The notes beneath the pieces are model-generated. The model made no database searches. It was given only the letters and a program-made list of their open reading frames with translations, and was not told the origin of the DNA. DNA of 64,000 nt from Phycobacter sedimenti. GTDB taxonomy: Bacteria > Pseudomonadota > Alphaproteobacteria > Rhodobacterales > Rhodobacteraceae. Shown one piece after another: positions 16,411 to 24,379 of this stretch; positions within the stretch are counted from its first letter, which is position 1, and every line of letters starts with the position of its first letter. The stretch lies in NCBI RefSeq assembly GCF_038148855.1, contig NZ_JBBVGR010000009.1, positions 62,001-126,000 on the forward strand, given 5' to 3'. The position numbers and the translations under genes were made by a program.

Positions 16411-17412
16411 ATGACCATCAAAGTCGGGATCAACGGTTTTGGCCGTATCGGACGCTGCACCCTGTCCCACATCGCGGCATCCGGCCGTGACGATATCGAA
16501 GTGATCAAGGTCAACGCGACCGGGCCACTGGAAACCGCAGCGCATCTGATCAAATACGACTCCGTGCATGGACGGTTCCCCGGCGAGGTCAGCATCGGCG
16601 ACCGGACCATGAATCTGGGTCGCGGTGACATGCAGATGTTCTCTACCTACGACATGAACGAGCTGGACTGGGAAGGCTGCGATGTCGTTCTGGAATGCAC
16701 CGGTAAGTTCAACGACGGCGAAAAGGCCAAGGCGCATCTGGAGCGCGGCGCGGGCAAGGTTCTGCTGTCTGCCCCCGGCAAGAACGTCGACAAGACCATC
16801 GTCTTTGGCGTCAACGATGACCAGTTGACCGCGGCTGACCGCATGGTTTCCAACGGCTCCTGCACCACCAACTGCCTGGCGCCCATCGCCAAGGTTCTTG
16901 ACGAAGGCGTCGGGATCGAAAGCGGCATCATGACCACGATCCACGCCTACACCGGCGACCAGCCCACGCTGGACCGCCGCCACAAGGATCTCTACCGCGC
17001 CCGCGCCGCGGCCATGTCGATGATCCCTACCTCCACCGGCGCAGCCAAGGCATTGGGCGAGGTTCTTCCGAACCTCAAAGGTCGCCTTGACGGGTCCGCA
17101 ATCCGCGTGCCGACTCCGAATGTCTCCGCCGTGGACCTCACCTTCCGCGCTGCCAAGGACGTGACTGCAGAAGAGATCAACGCCCTCGTCGCCGAGGCCG
17201 CAACAGGCCGGATGAAAGGCGTTCTGGGCTATGAACCCGCACCGCTGGTCTCCACCGACTTCAACCACTCCAGTGAAAGCTCGATCTTCGCACCGGATCA
17301 GACCCGCGTGGTCGAGGGCCGAATGGTGCGCGTCCTGTGCTGGTACGACAATGAATGGGGCTTCTCGGTGCGCATGGCAGACGTCGCCACCGCAATGGGC
17401 CGCCTTGTCTAA
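16411..17412 (+). CDS. gap: Glyceraldehyde-3-phosphate dehydrogenase, type I
   Basis: This 333-aa dehydrogenase oxidises glyceraldehyde-3-phosphate to 1,3-bisphosphoglycerate in glycolysis and gluconeogenesis. It has the nucleotide motif INGFGRIGR, the active site NGSCTTNC with catalytic Cys151, MIPTSTGAAKA, and the ending WYDNEWGFSVRM. The usual alanine before the catalytic Ser-Cys (NASCTTNC) is glycine here, a mild but visible departure. The ATG is preceded by AGGAGA. Many Rhodobacterales carry two gap genes; this one could be the less studied paralogue. It is followed by an intrinsic terminator. The half-sites upstream may control it. Confidence 0.96.
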   Translation: MTIKVGINGFGRIGRCTLSHIAASGRDDIEVIKVNATGPLETAAHLIKYDSVHGRFPGEVSIGDRTMNLGRGDMQMFSTYDMNELDWEGCDVVLECTGKFNDGEKAKAHLERGAGKVLLSAPGKNVDKTIVFGVNDDQLTAADRMVSNGSCTTNCLAPIAKVLDEGVGIESGIMTTIHAYTGDQPTLDRRHKDLYRARAAAMSMIPTSTGAAKALGEVLPNLKGRLDGSAIRVPTPNVSAVDLTFRAAKDVTAEEINALVAEAATGRMKGVLGYEPAPLVSTDFNHSSESSIFAPDQTRVVEGRMVRVLCWYDNEWGFSVRMADVATAMGRLV

Positions 17413-17450
17413 GTCATTGGCCTAAGCCTATCCGCCTCTTGAGGTTTTAC

Positions 17451-17480
17451 GCCCGCTCAGGTTATCTGGGCGGGCATTTT
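17451..17480 (+). terminator. Intrinsic terminator after gap
   Basis: A 10-bp stem with one G-T pair (GCCCGCTCAG with CTGGGCGGGC, loop GTTAT) is followed by ATTTT. It starts 38 bases after the gap stop and 48 bases before the small membrane gene. Confidence 0.8.
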
Positions 17481-17498
17481 CATGGAAACAGGCCAGAC

Positions 17499-17642
17499 AT
17501 GACAAATCCCATCGCCATCGTCTTGGGGCTGATCATCATCGCGGCCATCTTGGTTGATGTGGCGCTTTTTGGCAGTGAACACATGATCTTTCTGGGCAAA
17601 CGGTTCTTTGAGTTGCTCGACTGGGTCGCGTTCTGGCGCTAG
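17499..17642 (+). CDS. Small membrane protein, 47 aa, function unknown
   Basis: This short open frame encodes one strong membrane helix (about residues 5-27, rich in Ile, Leu and Ala) and a basic-aromatic tail (GKRFFELLDWVAFWR). It has an ATG with AGG about 8 nt upstream. It sits between the gap terminator and a second terminator, so it could be its own transcription unit or be read by leakage through the first hairpin. I do not recognise a family, but its composition is that of a real membrane peptide and similar small frames are often kept next to gap in related genomes (from memory, not checked). Confidence 0.6.
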   Translation: MTNPIAIVLGLIIIAAILVDVALFGSEHMIFLGKRFFELLDWVAFWR

Positions 17643-17688
17643 CGGAACGATCTGCGCCCCATTGCACGCTTTTCGTGCCCAAAGAGCA

Positions 17689-17714
17689 AAGCCGGGCACG
17701 TGGCCCGGCTTTTC
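17689..17714. terminator. Terminator between the small membrane gene and coaD
   Basis: The stem AGCCGGGC with GCCCGGCT (loop ACGTG) is flanked by A residues on the left and TTTT on the right. It can therefore serve the plus-strand gene and, less strongly, the minus-strand coaD. Confidence 0.75.
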
Positions 17715-17754
17715 CGTATCATAAAAGCAGATTGCGAACTTTGGTTGGCCAGCC

Positions 17755-18249
17755 TTATTTGCCCAGCCGCTTGCGCAGTTCCTCATTGACGAGGGGCGTT
17801 ACGAACTTCGACACATCGCCATCCAGACGGGCAATTTCCTTGACCAGCTTTGAGGCGATCGCCTGATGGCGCGCTTCGGCCATCAGGAACACAGTCTCAA
17901 TTGAACTGTCGAGTGCCCGGTTCATACCAACCATCTGGAATTCATACTCGAAATCGGCAACCGCCCTCAGGCCCCGGACAATGATCTGGGCCCCCACATC
18001 GCGGGCGCAATCGATCAGAAGGTTCTCAAACGGGTGCGCGACAATCTCGGTGCCCGTCTGTTCGGTCAGCTTGGCGCATTCCGCCTCGATCATCGCAACA
18101 CGCTCTTCCAGGGTAAACAGTGGCCCCTTGTCGCGGTTGATGGCCACGCCGATGACCAGTTTGTCCACCAGGGCGCTCGCGCGGCGGATGATGTCGATAT
18201 GGCCCAGGGTGATGGGATCGAATGTGCCTGGGTACAAGCCAATACGCAT
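17755..18249 (-). CDS. coaD: Phosphopantetheine adenylyltransferase
   Basis: CoaD carries out the penultimate step of coenzyme A synthesis, adenylating 4'-phosphopantetheine. The 164-aa protein begins MRIGLYPGTFDPITLGH, containing the T-x-GH nucleotidyl motif (here TLGH), and has IIVRGLRAVADFEYE and KEIARLDGDVSKFV. The ATG at 18249 has GGAGGAG upstream; the open frame to 18288 adds 13 residues before the conserved start and is rejected. It stands alone on the minus strand. Confidence 0.96.
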   Translation of the reverse strand: MRIGLYPGTFDPITLGHIDIIRRASALVDKLVIGVAINRDKGPLFTLEERVAMIEAECAKLTEQTGTEIVAHPFENLLIDCARDVGAQIIVRGLRAVADFEYEFQMVGMNRALDSSIETVFLMAEARHQAIASKLVKEIARLDGDVSKFVTPLVNEELRKRLGK

Positions 18250-18389
18250 GGGGCTCCTCCTGCCGCCTTGGAATTCGCGCGCACGCAAACATATTTGCCC
18301 GCATCAAGGCAAGAGGGTGGAAATACGGAACAGCCCGTTCCGGCGCGTCATAAACGCCCGCCTTCGCACAAAAACGGGCGCTGCGGCGC

Positions 18390-18824
18390 TTAATGCCCCA
18401 TGATCATCCCTTCAAGCGCATCTTTTTCCATCGCCACTTCGGCCAATTTGGCTTTGACCACATCACCAAGGGAGATCAGCCCGACCATCTTGCCGTCCTC
18501 GACAACAGGCATATGGCGAAAGCGGCCGTCGGTCATCTGTTTCAGGATGTCTTCGACATTGGATTGGCTGGTACAGGTTACGAGCTTGGCGGTCATGTAG
18601 TCCTTGACCTGCCGAGACAGACACCCGGATCCGCTTTTGCCGAGTTCACGCACGATGTCGCGCTCTGACAGGATGCCCTCGGCCGTTTGACCGTCTGTCG
18701 AGACGACCACCGTACCGATCCCCTTCTGAGCCAGAAGCTGCGCCGCCTCCGAGACCGAAGCGCCAGGGGCAATTGTGACCACTCCGGCTTCCGCCTTGGA
18801 TTTCAAAATCGATTGAACCAGCAT
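18390..18824 (-). CDS. CBS-domain protein (paired CBS)
   Basis: This 144-aa protein consists of two CBS domains (about 8-62 and 75-130), with GTVVVSTDGQTAEGILSERDIVR in the first and RFRHMPVVEDGKMVGLISLGDVV in the second. Such stand-alone pairs bind adenine nucleotides or similar ligands and sense energy state; the partner is not known. The ATG at 18824 has GGAGGG directly upstream, better than the open frame to 18884. A six-base repeat pair in the space toward coaD (around 18354-18379) could form a weak hairpin. Confidence 0.9.
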   Translation of the reverse strand: MLVQSILKSKAEAGVVTIAPGASVSEAAQLLAQKGIGTVVVSTDGQTAEGILSERDIVRELGKSGSGCLSRQVKDYMTAKLVTCTSQSNVEDILKQMTDGRFRHMPVVEDGKMVGLISLGDVVKAKLAEVAMEKDALEGMIMGH

Positions 18825-18958
18825 GAACCCTCCAACTTGTAATTTTATTGCGTAAAACCAAGCGTTGCCGCAATGTAGGCACAAGTCAAGAAAATGTAAG
18901 GTTCAAAAGCGCCTTATGTGTTCGCAGCGATAGCAACGCGACGGCCACGGCCTGCGCC

Positions 18959-19855
18959 TCAGGTCAGCGCCTCAAGCCGAGCAACCTCTTCGCGAATGCC
19001 CTTTGACAGGGCCTCGGCAAAGCGGTTCAGGCGCTCGCTGCGCTGATCGCCCTGATGACGGACCAGGTAGAAACTGCGCGTCAGGCTGATCTTGTCGGTC
19101 AGCACCTTGCGCAAAACCCTGTGCGCGGGCAGCGCAAAATCATGCGCCACGCACAGCGCGGTGCCCTCGGCAGCCAGTTTGATCTGCACCGAGACCGAGT
19201 TGGAGGCCAGCGCCACCCGCTGTACGCCAAGATCGCTGAGATAGTCGAGTTCCCGGTCAAAGATCATATCGGGAATATAGCCGATCATGCGGTGGCCCTT
19301 GAGGTCCTCCAGGGTTTCCAAGGGCGGATGATCGCGCAGGTAGAGGCGGGAGCCGACGAGGTGCAGTTTGTAGTCGGTGATTTTCTGCACCAGAAGCTGC
19401 CCGGCGGTCGGCGCGCTGACCGTGACGGCCATATCCGCTTCGCGCCGCGACAGGTTGATGACACGCGGCAGGGCAACGATCTGGATGTCCAGATCCGGGT
19501 GTTCCTCGCCGATTGCGGCGCAGACCTGCGGCAGGATGTAGTTGGCGCTGCCATCCGGGGCACCGATGCGGATCTGGCCCGACAGGGTATCGCTTGGCCC
19601 GCTCAGCGCCTCCTGACCTGCGCGCATGGCCTGCTCGGCGGCCTCTGCATGGGCCAAAAGACGGTCTCCGGCGGCGCTGAGGGCATAACCTTGCGGGGAT
19701 TTCACGAAGAGCGGCGTATCAAGAGCAGCCTCAAAACGGGCAACGCGCCGCCCCACCGTAGCCGGATCCATCTTGAGGATACGTCCGGCGCCGGACAGGC
19801 TCGCCTCGCGGGCAACCGCAAGAAACACTTTCATATCATCCCATTGTGGGTCCAT
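18959..19855 (-). CDS. LysR-type transcriptional regulator
   Basis: This 298-aa regulator has a LysR winged helix-turn-helix (residues about 4-62: MKVFLAVAREASLSGAGRIL then VGRRVARFEAALDTPLF) and a type 2 periplasmic-binding-like effector domain from about 92. The ATG has GAGGAGG at good spacing. It is divergent from mmsA across a 164-bp region, the usual arrangement of a LysR protein with its target. It may control valine catabolism in response to a pathway intermediate, which is an inference from the layout. Confidence 0.92.
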   Translation of the reverse strand: MDPQWDDMKVFLAVAREASLSGAGRILKMDPATVGRRVARFEAALDTPLFVKSPQGYALSAAGDRLLAHAEAAEQAMRAGQEALSGPSDTLSGQIRIGAPDGSANYILPQVCAAIGEEHPDLDIQIVALPRVINLSRREADMAVTVSAPTAGQLLVQKITDYKLHLVGSRLYLRDHPPLETLEDLKGHRMIGYIPDMIFDRELDYLSDLGVQRVALASNSVSVQIKLAAEGTALCVAHDFALPAHRVLRKVLTDKISLTRSFYLVRHQGDQRSERLNRFAEALSKGIREEVARLEALT

Positions 19856-20019
19856 GCCGGGGTCCTCCTCGACTGTCTAGCTGCCATGATGCCCTCGACA
19901 CGCACTTTACCTGGCACGGCGGGCACCTGCGTTCCTGCAAAGCCTCTTTGAAATCTTTCCCCTTTTCCAGAGTTTTTTGCAAGCCTAGGATGCCGCCAAA
20001 CTGTAGAGGGAGAGATCCG

Positions 20020-21519
20020 ATGCAAGAGCTGACGCATTATATCAACGGCGAACACGTCAAAGGCACATCAGGCCGTTTTGCCGATGTGTTCAACCCGGCC
20101 ACCGGCGAAGTGCAGGCCAAGGTGCCGCTCGCGTCCAAGGACGAGATGGAGCAGGCCGTTGCCATCGCTGCAGCCGCGCAGCCCGCATGGGCCGCCGTCA
20201 ACCCCCAGCGCCGCGCCCGCGTGCTGATGAAATTCGTCGACCTGCTGAACCGCGACATGGACAAGCTGGCCGAGGCGCTGAGCCGCGAGCACGGCAAGAC
20301 CCTGCCCGACGCCGCCGGTGACGTGCAGCGTGGCCTCGAGGTGGTGGAATACTGCATCGGCGCGCCGCAGATGCTGAAGGGTGAATTCACCGACAGCGCC
20401 GGCCCCGGCATCGACATGTACTCCATGCGTCAGGCCCTGGGCGTGACCGCGGGCATCACCCCGTTCAACTTCCCGGCCATGATCCCGATGTGGATGTTCG
20501 CGCCCGCCATCGCCTGCGGCAACGCCTTCATCCTGAAGCCCTCCGAGCGTGACCCCTCCGTGCCGCTGATGCTGGCCGAGCTGATGGAAGAAGCCGGTCT
20601 GCCCAAGGGCATCCTGCAGGTCGTCAACGGCGACAAGGAAGCGGTGGACGCGATCCTGTACAACGACACCATCCAGTCGGTCGGTTTCGTCGGCTCCACC
20701 CCGATCGCCGAATACATCTACGGCACCGGCTGTGCTCAGGGTAAGCGCGTCCAGTGCTTTGGCGGCGCCAAGAACCACATGATCATCATGCCCGACGCGG
20801 ATCTGGATCAGGCCGCAGACGCGCTGATCGGTGCCGGTTACGGTGCGGCAGGCGAACGCTGCATGGCGATCTCGGTTGCGGTTCCGGTGGGCGAGGAAAC
20901 CGCCGACCGCCTGATCGAAAAGCTGGTGCCCCGCATCGAAAAGCTGAAGGTCGGCCCCTACACCGCGGGCAATGACGTGGACTACGGCCCGGTTGTGACC
21001 GCAGCGGCGAAGGAAAACATCCTGCGCCTGGTGGAATCCGGTGTTGAGCAAGGCGCGAAACTGGTGGTCGATGGTCGGAACTTCAACCTGCAAGGCTATG
21101 AAGACGGATTCTTTGTCGGACCGCACCTGTTCGACAACGTGACCACCGACATGGATATCTACAAGAAAGAGATCTTTGGTCCCGTTCTGTCCACCGTGCG
21201 CGCCAAGACATATGAAGAGGCCCTCGGCTATGCCATGGACCACGAATACGGCAACGGCACCGCGATCTTTACTCGCGATGGCGACACCGCCCGTGATTTC
21301 GCCAACCGGATCAACATCGGCATGATCGGCATCAACGTTCCGATCCCGGTGCCGCTGGCCTATCACACCTTTGGTGGCTGGAAGAAATCCGCGTTCGGCG
21401 ACCTGAACCAGCACGGCCCGGATGCGTTCAAATTCTACACCCGCACCAAGACCATCACCTCGCGCTGGCCTTCGGGCATCCGCGAAGGCGGCGAGTTCAA
21501 CTTCAAGCCGATGGACTGA
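20020..21519 (+). CDS. mmsA: CoA-acylating methylmalonate-semialdehyde dehydrogenase
   Basis: MmsA converts methylmalonate semialdehyde with CoA and NAD+ to propionyl-CoA and carbon dioxide, the last step of valine (and thymine) breakdown. The 499-aa protein has TPFNFPAMIPMWMF, FGGAKNHMIIMPDAD and the catalytic loop GERCMAISVAVPVG with Cys281. The absence of the glutamate general base of ordinary aldehyde dehydrogenases fits a CoA-dependent enzyme. The ATG has GAGGGAGAG upstream. A LysR gene is divergent and a strong terminator follows. The rest of the pathway is encoded 3 kb further on. Confidence 0.95.
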   Translation: MQELTHYINGEHVKGTSGRFADVFNPATGEVQAKVPLASKDEMEQAVAIAAAAQPAWAAVNPQRRARVLMKFVDLLNRDMDKLAEALSREHGKTLPDAAGDVQRGLEVVEYCIGAPQMLKGEFTDSAGPGIDMYSMRQALGVTAGITPFNFPAMIPMWMFAPAIACGNAFILKPSERDPSVPLMLAELMEEAGLPKGILQVVNGDKEAVDAILYNDTIQSVGFVGSTPIAEYIYGTGCAQGKRVQCFGGAKNHMIIMPDADLDQAADALIGAGYGAAGERCMAISVAVPVGEETADRLIEKLVPRIEKLKVGPYTAGNDVDYGPVVTAAAKENILRLVESGVEQGAKLVVDGRNFNLQGYEDGFFVGPHLFDNVTTDMDIYKKEIFGPVLSTVRAKTYEEALGYAMDHEYGNGTAIFTRDGDTARDFANRINIGMIGINVPIPVPLAYHTFGGWKKSAFGDLNQHGPDAFKFYTRTKTITSRWPSGIREGGEFNFKPMD

Positions 21520-21541
21520 TCCAGCCCATCAACGCTCCATC

Positions 21542-21573
21542 GAAAGCCCCGGCCCGCGCGCCGGGGCTTTTTC
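21542..21573 (+). terminator. Strong intrinsic terminator after mmsA
   Basis: A perfect 10-bp stem (AAAGCCCCGG with CCGGGGCTTT) encloses an 8-base loop and continues into a T run. It begins 24 bases past the mmsA stop. Confidence 0.88.
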
Positions 21574-21734
21574 GTTTCCGCAAAAATTCCAGCACGACCT
21601 TGCGAAAGGGTCCTGTGGCAAACACATCTGCGTGAGGCACCCGCGAATACACCGGTTACCCTCTGGCCAAATTCACCAAAGCGAATATGTTCCGAAAATC
21701 GATGAGCAGAAACAAAGACACCACAGGAGGCAAC

Positions 21735-22331
21735 ATGGCACCCCGGATCACACGCCGCGCGACACTTCTTGGCCTGGCAGGCACCTTTGCCAGCCCCGCC
21801 ATTCTGCGCGCACAGTCGACGGATGCCTTTCCCACGGATGAGGCACCGATCCGCGACACAGAGGCCGTAAAACGCAATATCTCGGCCTTCACCCAACAGA
21901 ACTGGCAGGACCATTTCGACGAGCTGGGAGTCGGATGTCTCTTGGCGGATGTGACGTCCCGCGCAGTGCACTACTGGGGCGGTGACGGCGAAACCTACCG
22001 GCTGTTCCCCTCTTCGGTCCCCATGAGCGAAGAGCTGACCAAACGCGGTTACACAGAGGTCGTGCGCAAGGCCAAGAACCCGCGCTGGACCCCGACCCCT
22101 TCCATGCGGGAACGGGATCCAAGCCTGCCTGCATTCATGAAGGGCGGCCCCGGAAACCCGCTGGGCACCCGCGCCATGTACCTGAGCTGGCCTGCCTATC
22201 TGGTTCACGGCACCCACGACACCCGCAAGATTGGCCGTCAGAGCTCATCCGGGTGCATCGGGCTTTATAATCAGCACGTTGAAGAGCTCTATGAAATGGT
22301 TGAAATCGGCACCAAAGTGCGGATCCTTTAG
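21735..22331 (+). CDS. L,D-transpeptidase (YkuD domain), exported
   Basis: This 198-aa protein has a twin-arginine type signal (TRRATLLGLAGTF, cleavage near residue 27) and a YkuD catalytic domain. The motif is YLVHGTHDTRKIGRQSSSGCIGLYN with His158 and nucleophile Cys174; the usual SHGCIR is SSGCIG here. Such enzymes make 3-3 cross-links in peptidoglycan or attach proteins to it in the periplasm. The ATG at 21735 has a perfect AGGAGG; the longer frame from 21687 would spoil the signal peptide. The last codons lie inside the terminator hairpin. Confidence 0.92.
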   Translation: MAPRITRRATLLGLAGTFASPAILRAQSTDAFPTDEAPIRDTEAVKRNISAFTQQNWQDHFDELGVGCLLADVTSRAVHYWGGDGETYRLFPSSVPMSEELTKRGYTEVVRKAKNPRWTPTPSMRERDPSLPAFMKGGPGNPLGTRAMYLSWPAYLVHGTHDTRKIGRQSSSGCIGLYNQHVEELYEMVEIGTKVRIL

Positions 22332-22346
22332 GATCCGCACGGCTTT
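22317..22346 (+). terminator. Terminator overlapping the end of the L,D-transpeptidase gene
   Basis: A perfect 10-bp stem (GTGCGGATCC with GGATCCGCAC, loop TTTA) is followed by GGCTTTTG. The left arm encodes the last residues of the protein and the stop codon TAG begins in the loop. The convergent glycosyltransferase gene ends three bases after the T run. Confidence 0.8.
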
Positions 22347-22348
22347 TG

Positions 22349-24145
22349 TCATTTCAAGGACATGTGCTTGGGCTTTGAGCCTTCCTCATAGCGCAGGATC
22401 GCCTTTTCCATCAGGTTCTCAAAGTCACGCACATACTGTTCGGAATCATAAAGCGGCGTGGTCCAGAGGTTATCCTTGAGACGCTGCTTGACCTCGTTCA
22501 GAGCCTCGCGGTCCGTTGCCAGTTTGTAGGCGAGATCGTAATACTCTTCCACGGTTTCGGTCACCAGATCCGGGCAACCGATGGCTGTCACGATGCTGGC
22601 GGCAACCCGTGCCGCGAATTGTTTCCCGGCCTTGGTCACGATCGGAAGCCCCGCAAAGACAGCCTCGCTTGCGGTGGTATGCGCGTTACAGTTGAACGCA
22701 TCCAGGAACAAATCCGCCCGGCTCATCCTTGCCTGATGCATGGCCATGGTCACCTGCCCTGCAAAGACCACGCGATCAGGACCAATCCCACGCGCGGCAG
22801 CCTCACGCAGAAGATTCTCCCGAAGGGTTTCTGACGGCGCAAAGAGCCAGATCACACTGTCCGGCACATTGCGCAGAAGTTTCATCCAGACGTCGAATTC
22901 TGCGGGTGTGATCTTGTTCGGGTTATTGAGACTGCAGAAAACGAACGCGTCGTCTGGCAAGCCGAATTCAGCGCGTGTCGGAATCTCAGTCGCCATTTTG
23001 CGCGTATTATCATTCACCTGATAACAGTTAGGCATATTAAGGATCTTTTCACTGAAATGCTGGCGCTGCGATGGGGGCACCGTGATTTCATCCGCCAGGA
23101 AATAGTCCATCGTCGGCAAGCCGCTTGTTCCCGGGTAGCCAAGGAAGGCCACCTGCACCGGTGCGGCCCGCTCTGCAAAGACGGCCAGTCGTCCGCCCTT
23201 GGTGAAGGTCTTCATGTCGATGGCGACATCGACCCCATCCTTGCGCGCCAGTTCGGCCAGTTCATGATCGCTGATATCCCGCACATTGTGGTAGATGTCC
23301 GCGCTTTTCTTCAGGTCCTCTCGCACAGAGGCGGTATCCTCAGAGGTGGCGTAGTCGTAGATGCAGACCTCAAAACGCTCTCGATCAATGAGATCAAAGA
23401 AACGCCCCATCAAGAGCATCGTGGCATGCTCTCTGAAATCATCTGAGAAGAACCCAAGCCTGATTCTGCGCCCCTGAACGCTGGTGCGGGAGAAACGCTT
23501 GTTCTCCTTCACCGTTTTCATCATGAGCTTGCTGCGCGCCTCGACACGTATTTTGTGCAGGGCCGGATTGTCCGTTACCCCCAATAGCGCAAAGGGCTGA
23601 ACCTCCATGGGATGCTTGTCGCCCAAACGCAGGATCTGCGGCAGCTTTTCAAAGAAGCTCCAGTCGCCATCTTTCATGCAGCAGTGGATCCAGTTGTAGC
23701 CGGCACAGGCGTCCATCGGGTTCGTATTGTGGGCGGCCAGATAGAACCCCTTGGCATCATGATAGTTCTTCATGATCGAAAGCCAGCTGCCGATCGAGTT
23801 CAGCGTTCTGGTGTCCAGGGGGTTGAGCCCCATGGCGTTCATGTAGCCCTTCATCGCCTCGTTCATGTTGTTCTGACGCAGGTAAATGTCACCTGAAAGG
23901 CGGTGCAGAACATAGTTGTCAGGATACGATATCAGACCGGCGTCTACCAATTCGCGCGCGCCTGGAAAATCGCCAGCCACCACCAGGGCCATGGCGTCAT
24001 CGAGGAGCTTCTCTTCGCTTCGGGCCCCAACATCCTGCGGGTTCTGAAACGACCCAAGCGCATTTTCCTGCCCGCCCCCCGCACCTGCGGTTGATGCCGA
24101 GATGTTCCGGGCGTTTTTCTGTAGTTGGAAATCGAATTTTGACAT
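22349..24145 (-). CDS. TPR-containing O-GlcNAc-transferase-like glycosyltransferase (GT41)
   Basis: This 598-aa cytosolic protein has an N-terminal low-complexity segment, three or four TPR-like helix pairs (about 50-180, e.g. GYMNAMGLNPLDTRTLNSIG) and a C-terminal GT41 domain related to eukaryotic OGT/SPINDLY. Catalytic-domain marks are RIRLGFFSDDFREHA, FLGYPGTSGLPTMDYFLAD, VFCSLNNPNKITP and CNAHTTASEAVFAGLPIVT, the UDP-sugar-binding region. It probably adds a sugar to Ser/Thr of a protein; bacterial GT41 enzymes often act on flagellin, but no flagellar gene is nearby. The ATG has GGAAG upstream. It breaks up the valine genes and looks functionally unrelated to them. Confidence 0.88.
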   Translation of the reverse strand: MSKFDFQLQKNARNISASTAGAGGGQENALGSFQNPQDVGARSEEKLLDDAMALVVAGDFPGARELVDAGLISYPDNYVLHRLSGDIYLRQNNMNEAMKGYMNAMGLNPLDTRTLNSIGSWLSIMKNYHDAKGFYLAAHNTNPMDACAGYNWIHCCMKDGDWSFFEKLPQILRLGDKHPMEVQPFALLGVTDNPALHKIRVEARSKLMMKTVKENKRFSRTSVQGRRIRLGFFSDDFREHATMLLMGRFFDLIDRERFEVCIYDYATSEDTASVREDLKKSADIYHNVRDISDHELAELARKDGVDVAIDMKTFTKGGRLAVFAERAAPVQVAFLGYPGTSGLPTMDYFLADEITVPPSQRQHFSEKILNMPNCYQVNDNTRKMATEIPTRAEFGLPDDAFVFCSLNNPNKITPAEFDVWMKLLRNVPDSVIWLFAPSETLRENLLREAAARGIGPDRVVFAGQVTMAMHQARMSRADLFLDAFNCNAHTTASEAVFAGLPIVTKAGKQFAARVAASIVTAIGCPDLVTETVEEYYDLAYKLATDREALNEVKQRLKDNLWTTPLYDSEQYVRDFENLMEKAILRYEEGSKPKHMSLK

Positions 24146-24379
24146 GGATCACTTCCGAAGTTCTGACAGGTTTATGTACCGTTCGCCGGTACACGGGCTG
24201 GGATGAACAATATCGCCGTGCTCCCTAAGATTTCGTTTCCAACCACCCGGCTCCACCTGGCGGTGTGCCACGCCATTCCTGCAGCATGACTTTGCAATTG
24301 CGCAGCTTGCTCTGGGGGGATCGTCAGGATAAATAAATAAACAACCGTTCAATTCACACCGCGCCAGGGAGGACACGAC

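Noticed and set aside
18354..18379. Terminator between the CBS gene and coaD
   Set aside because: The six-base arms enclose a 14-base loop and no good T run follows, so support is too weak for a feature.
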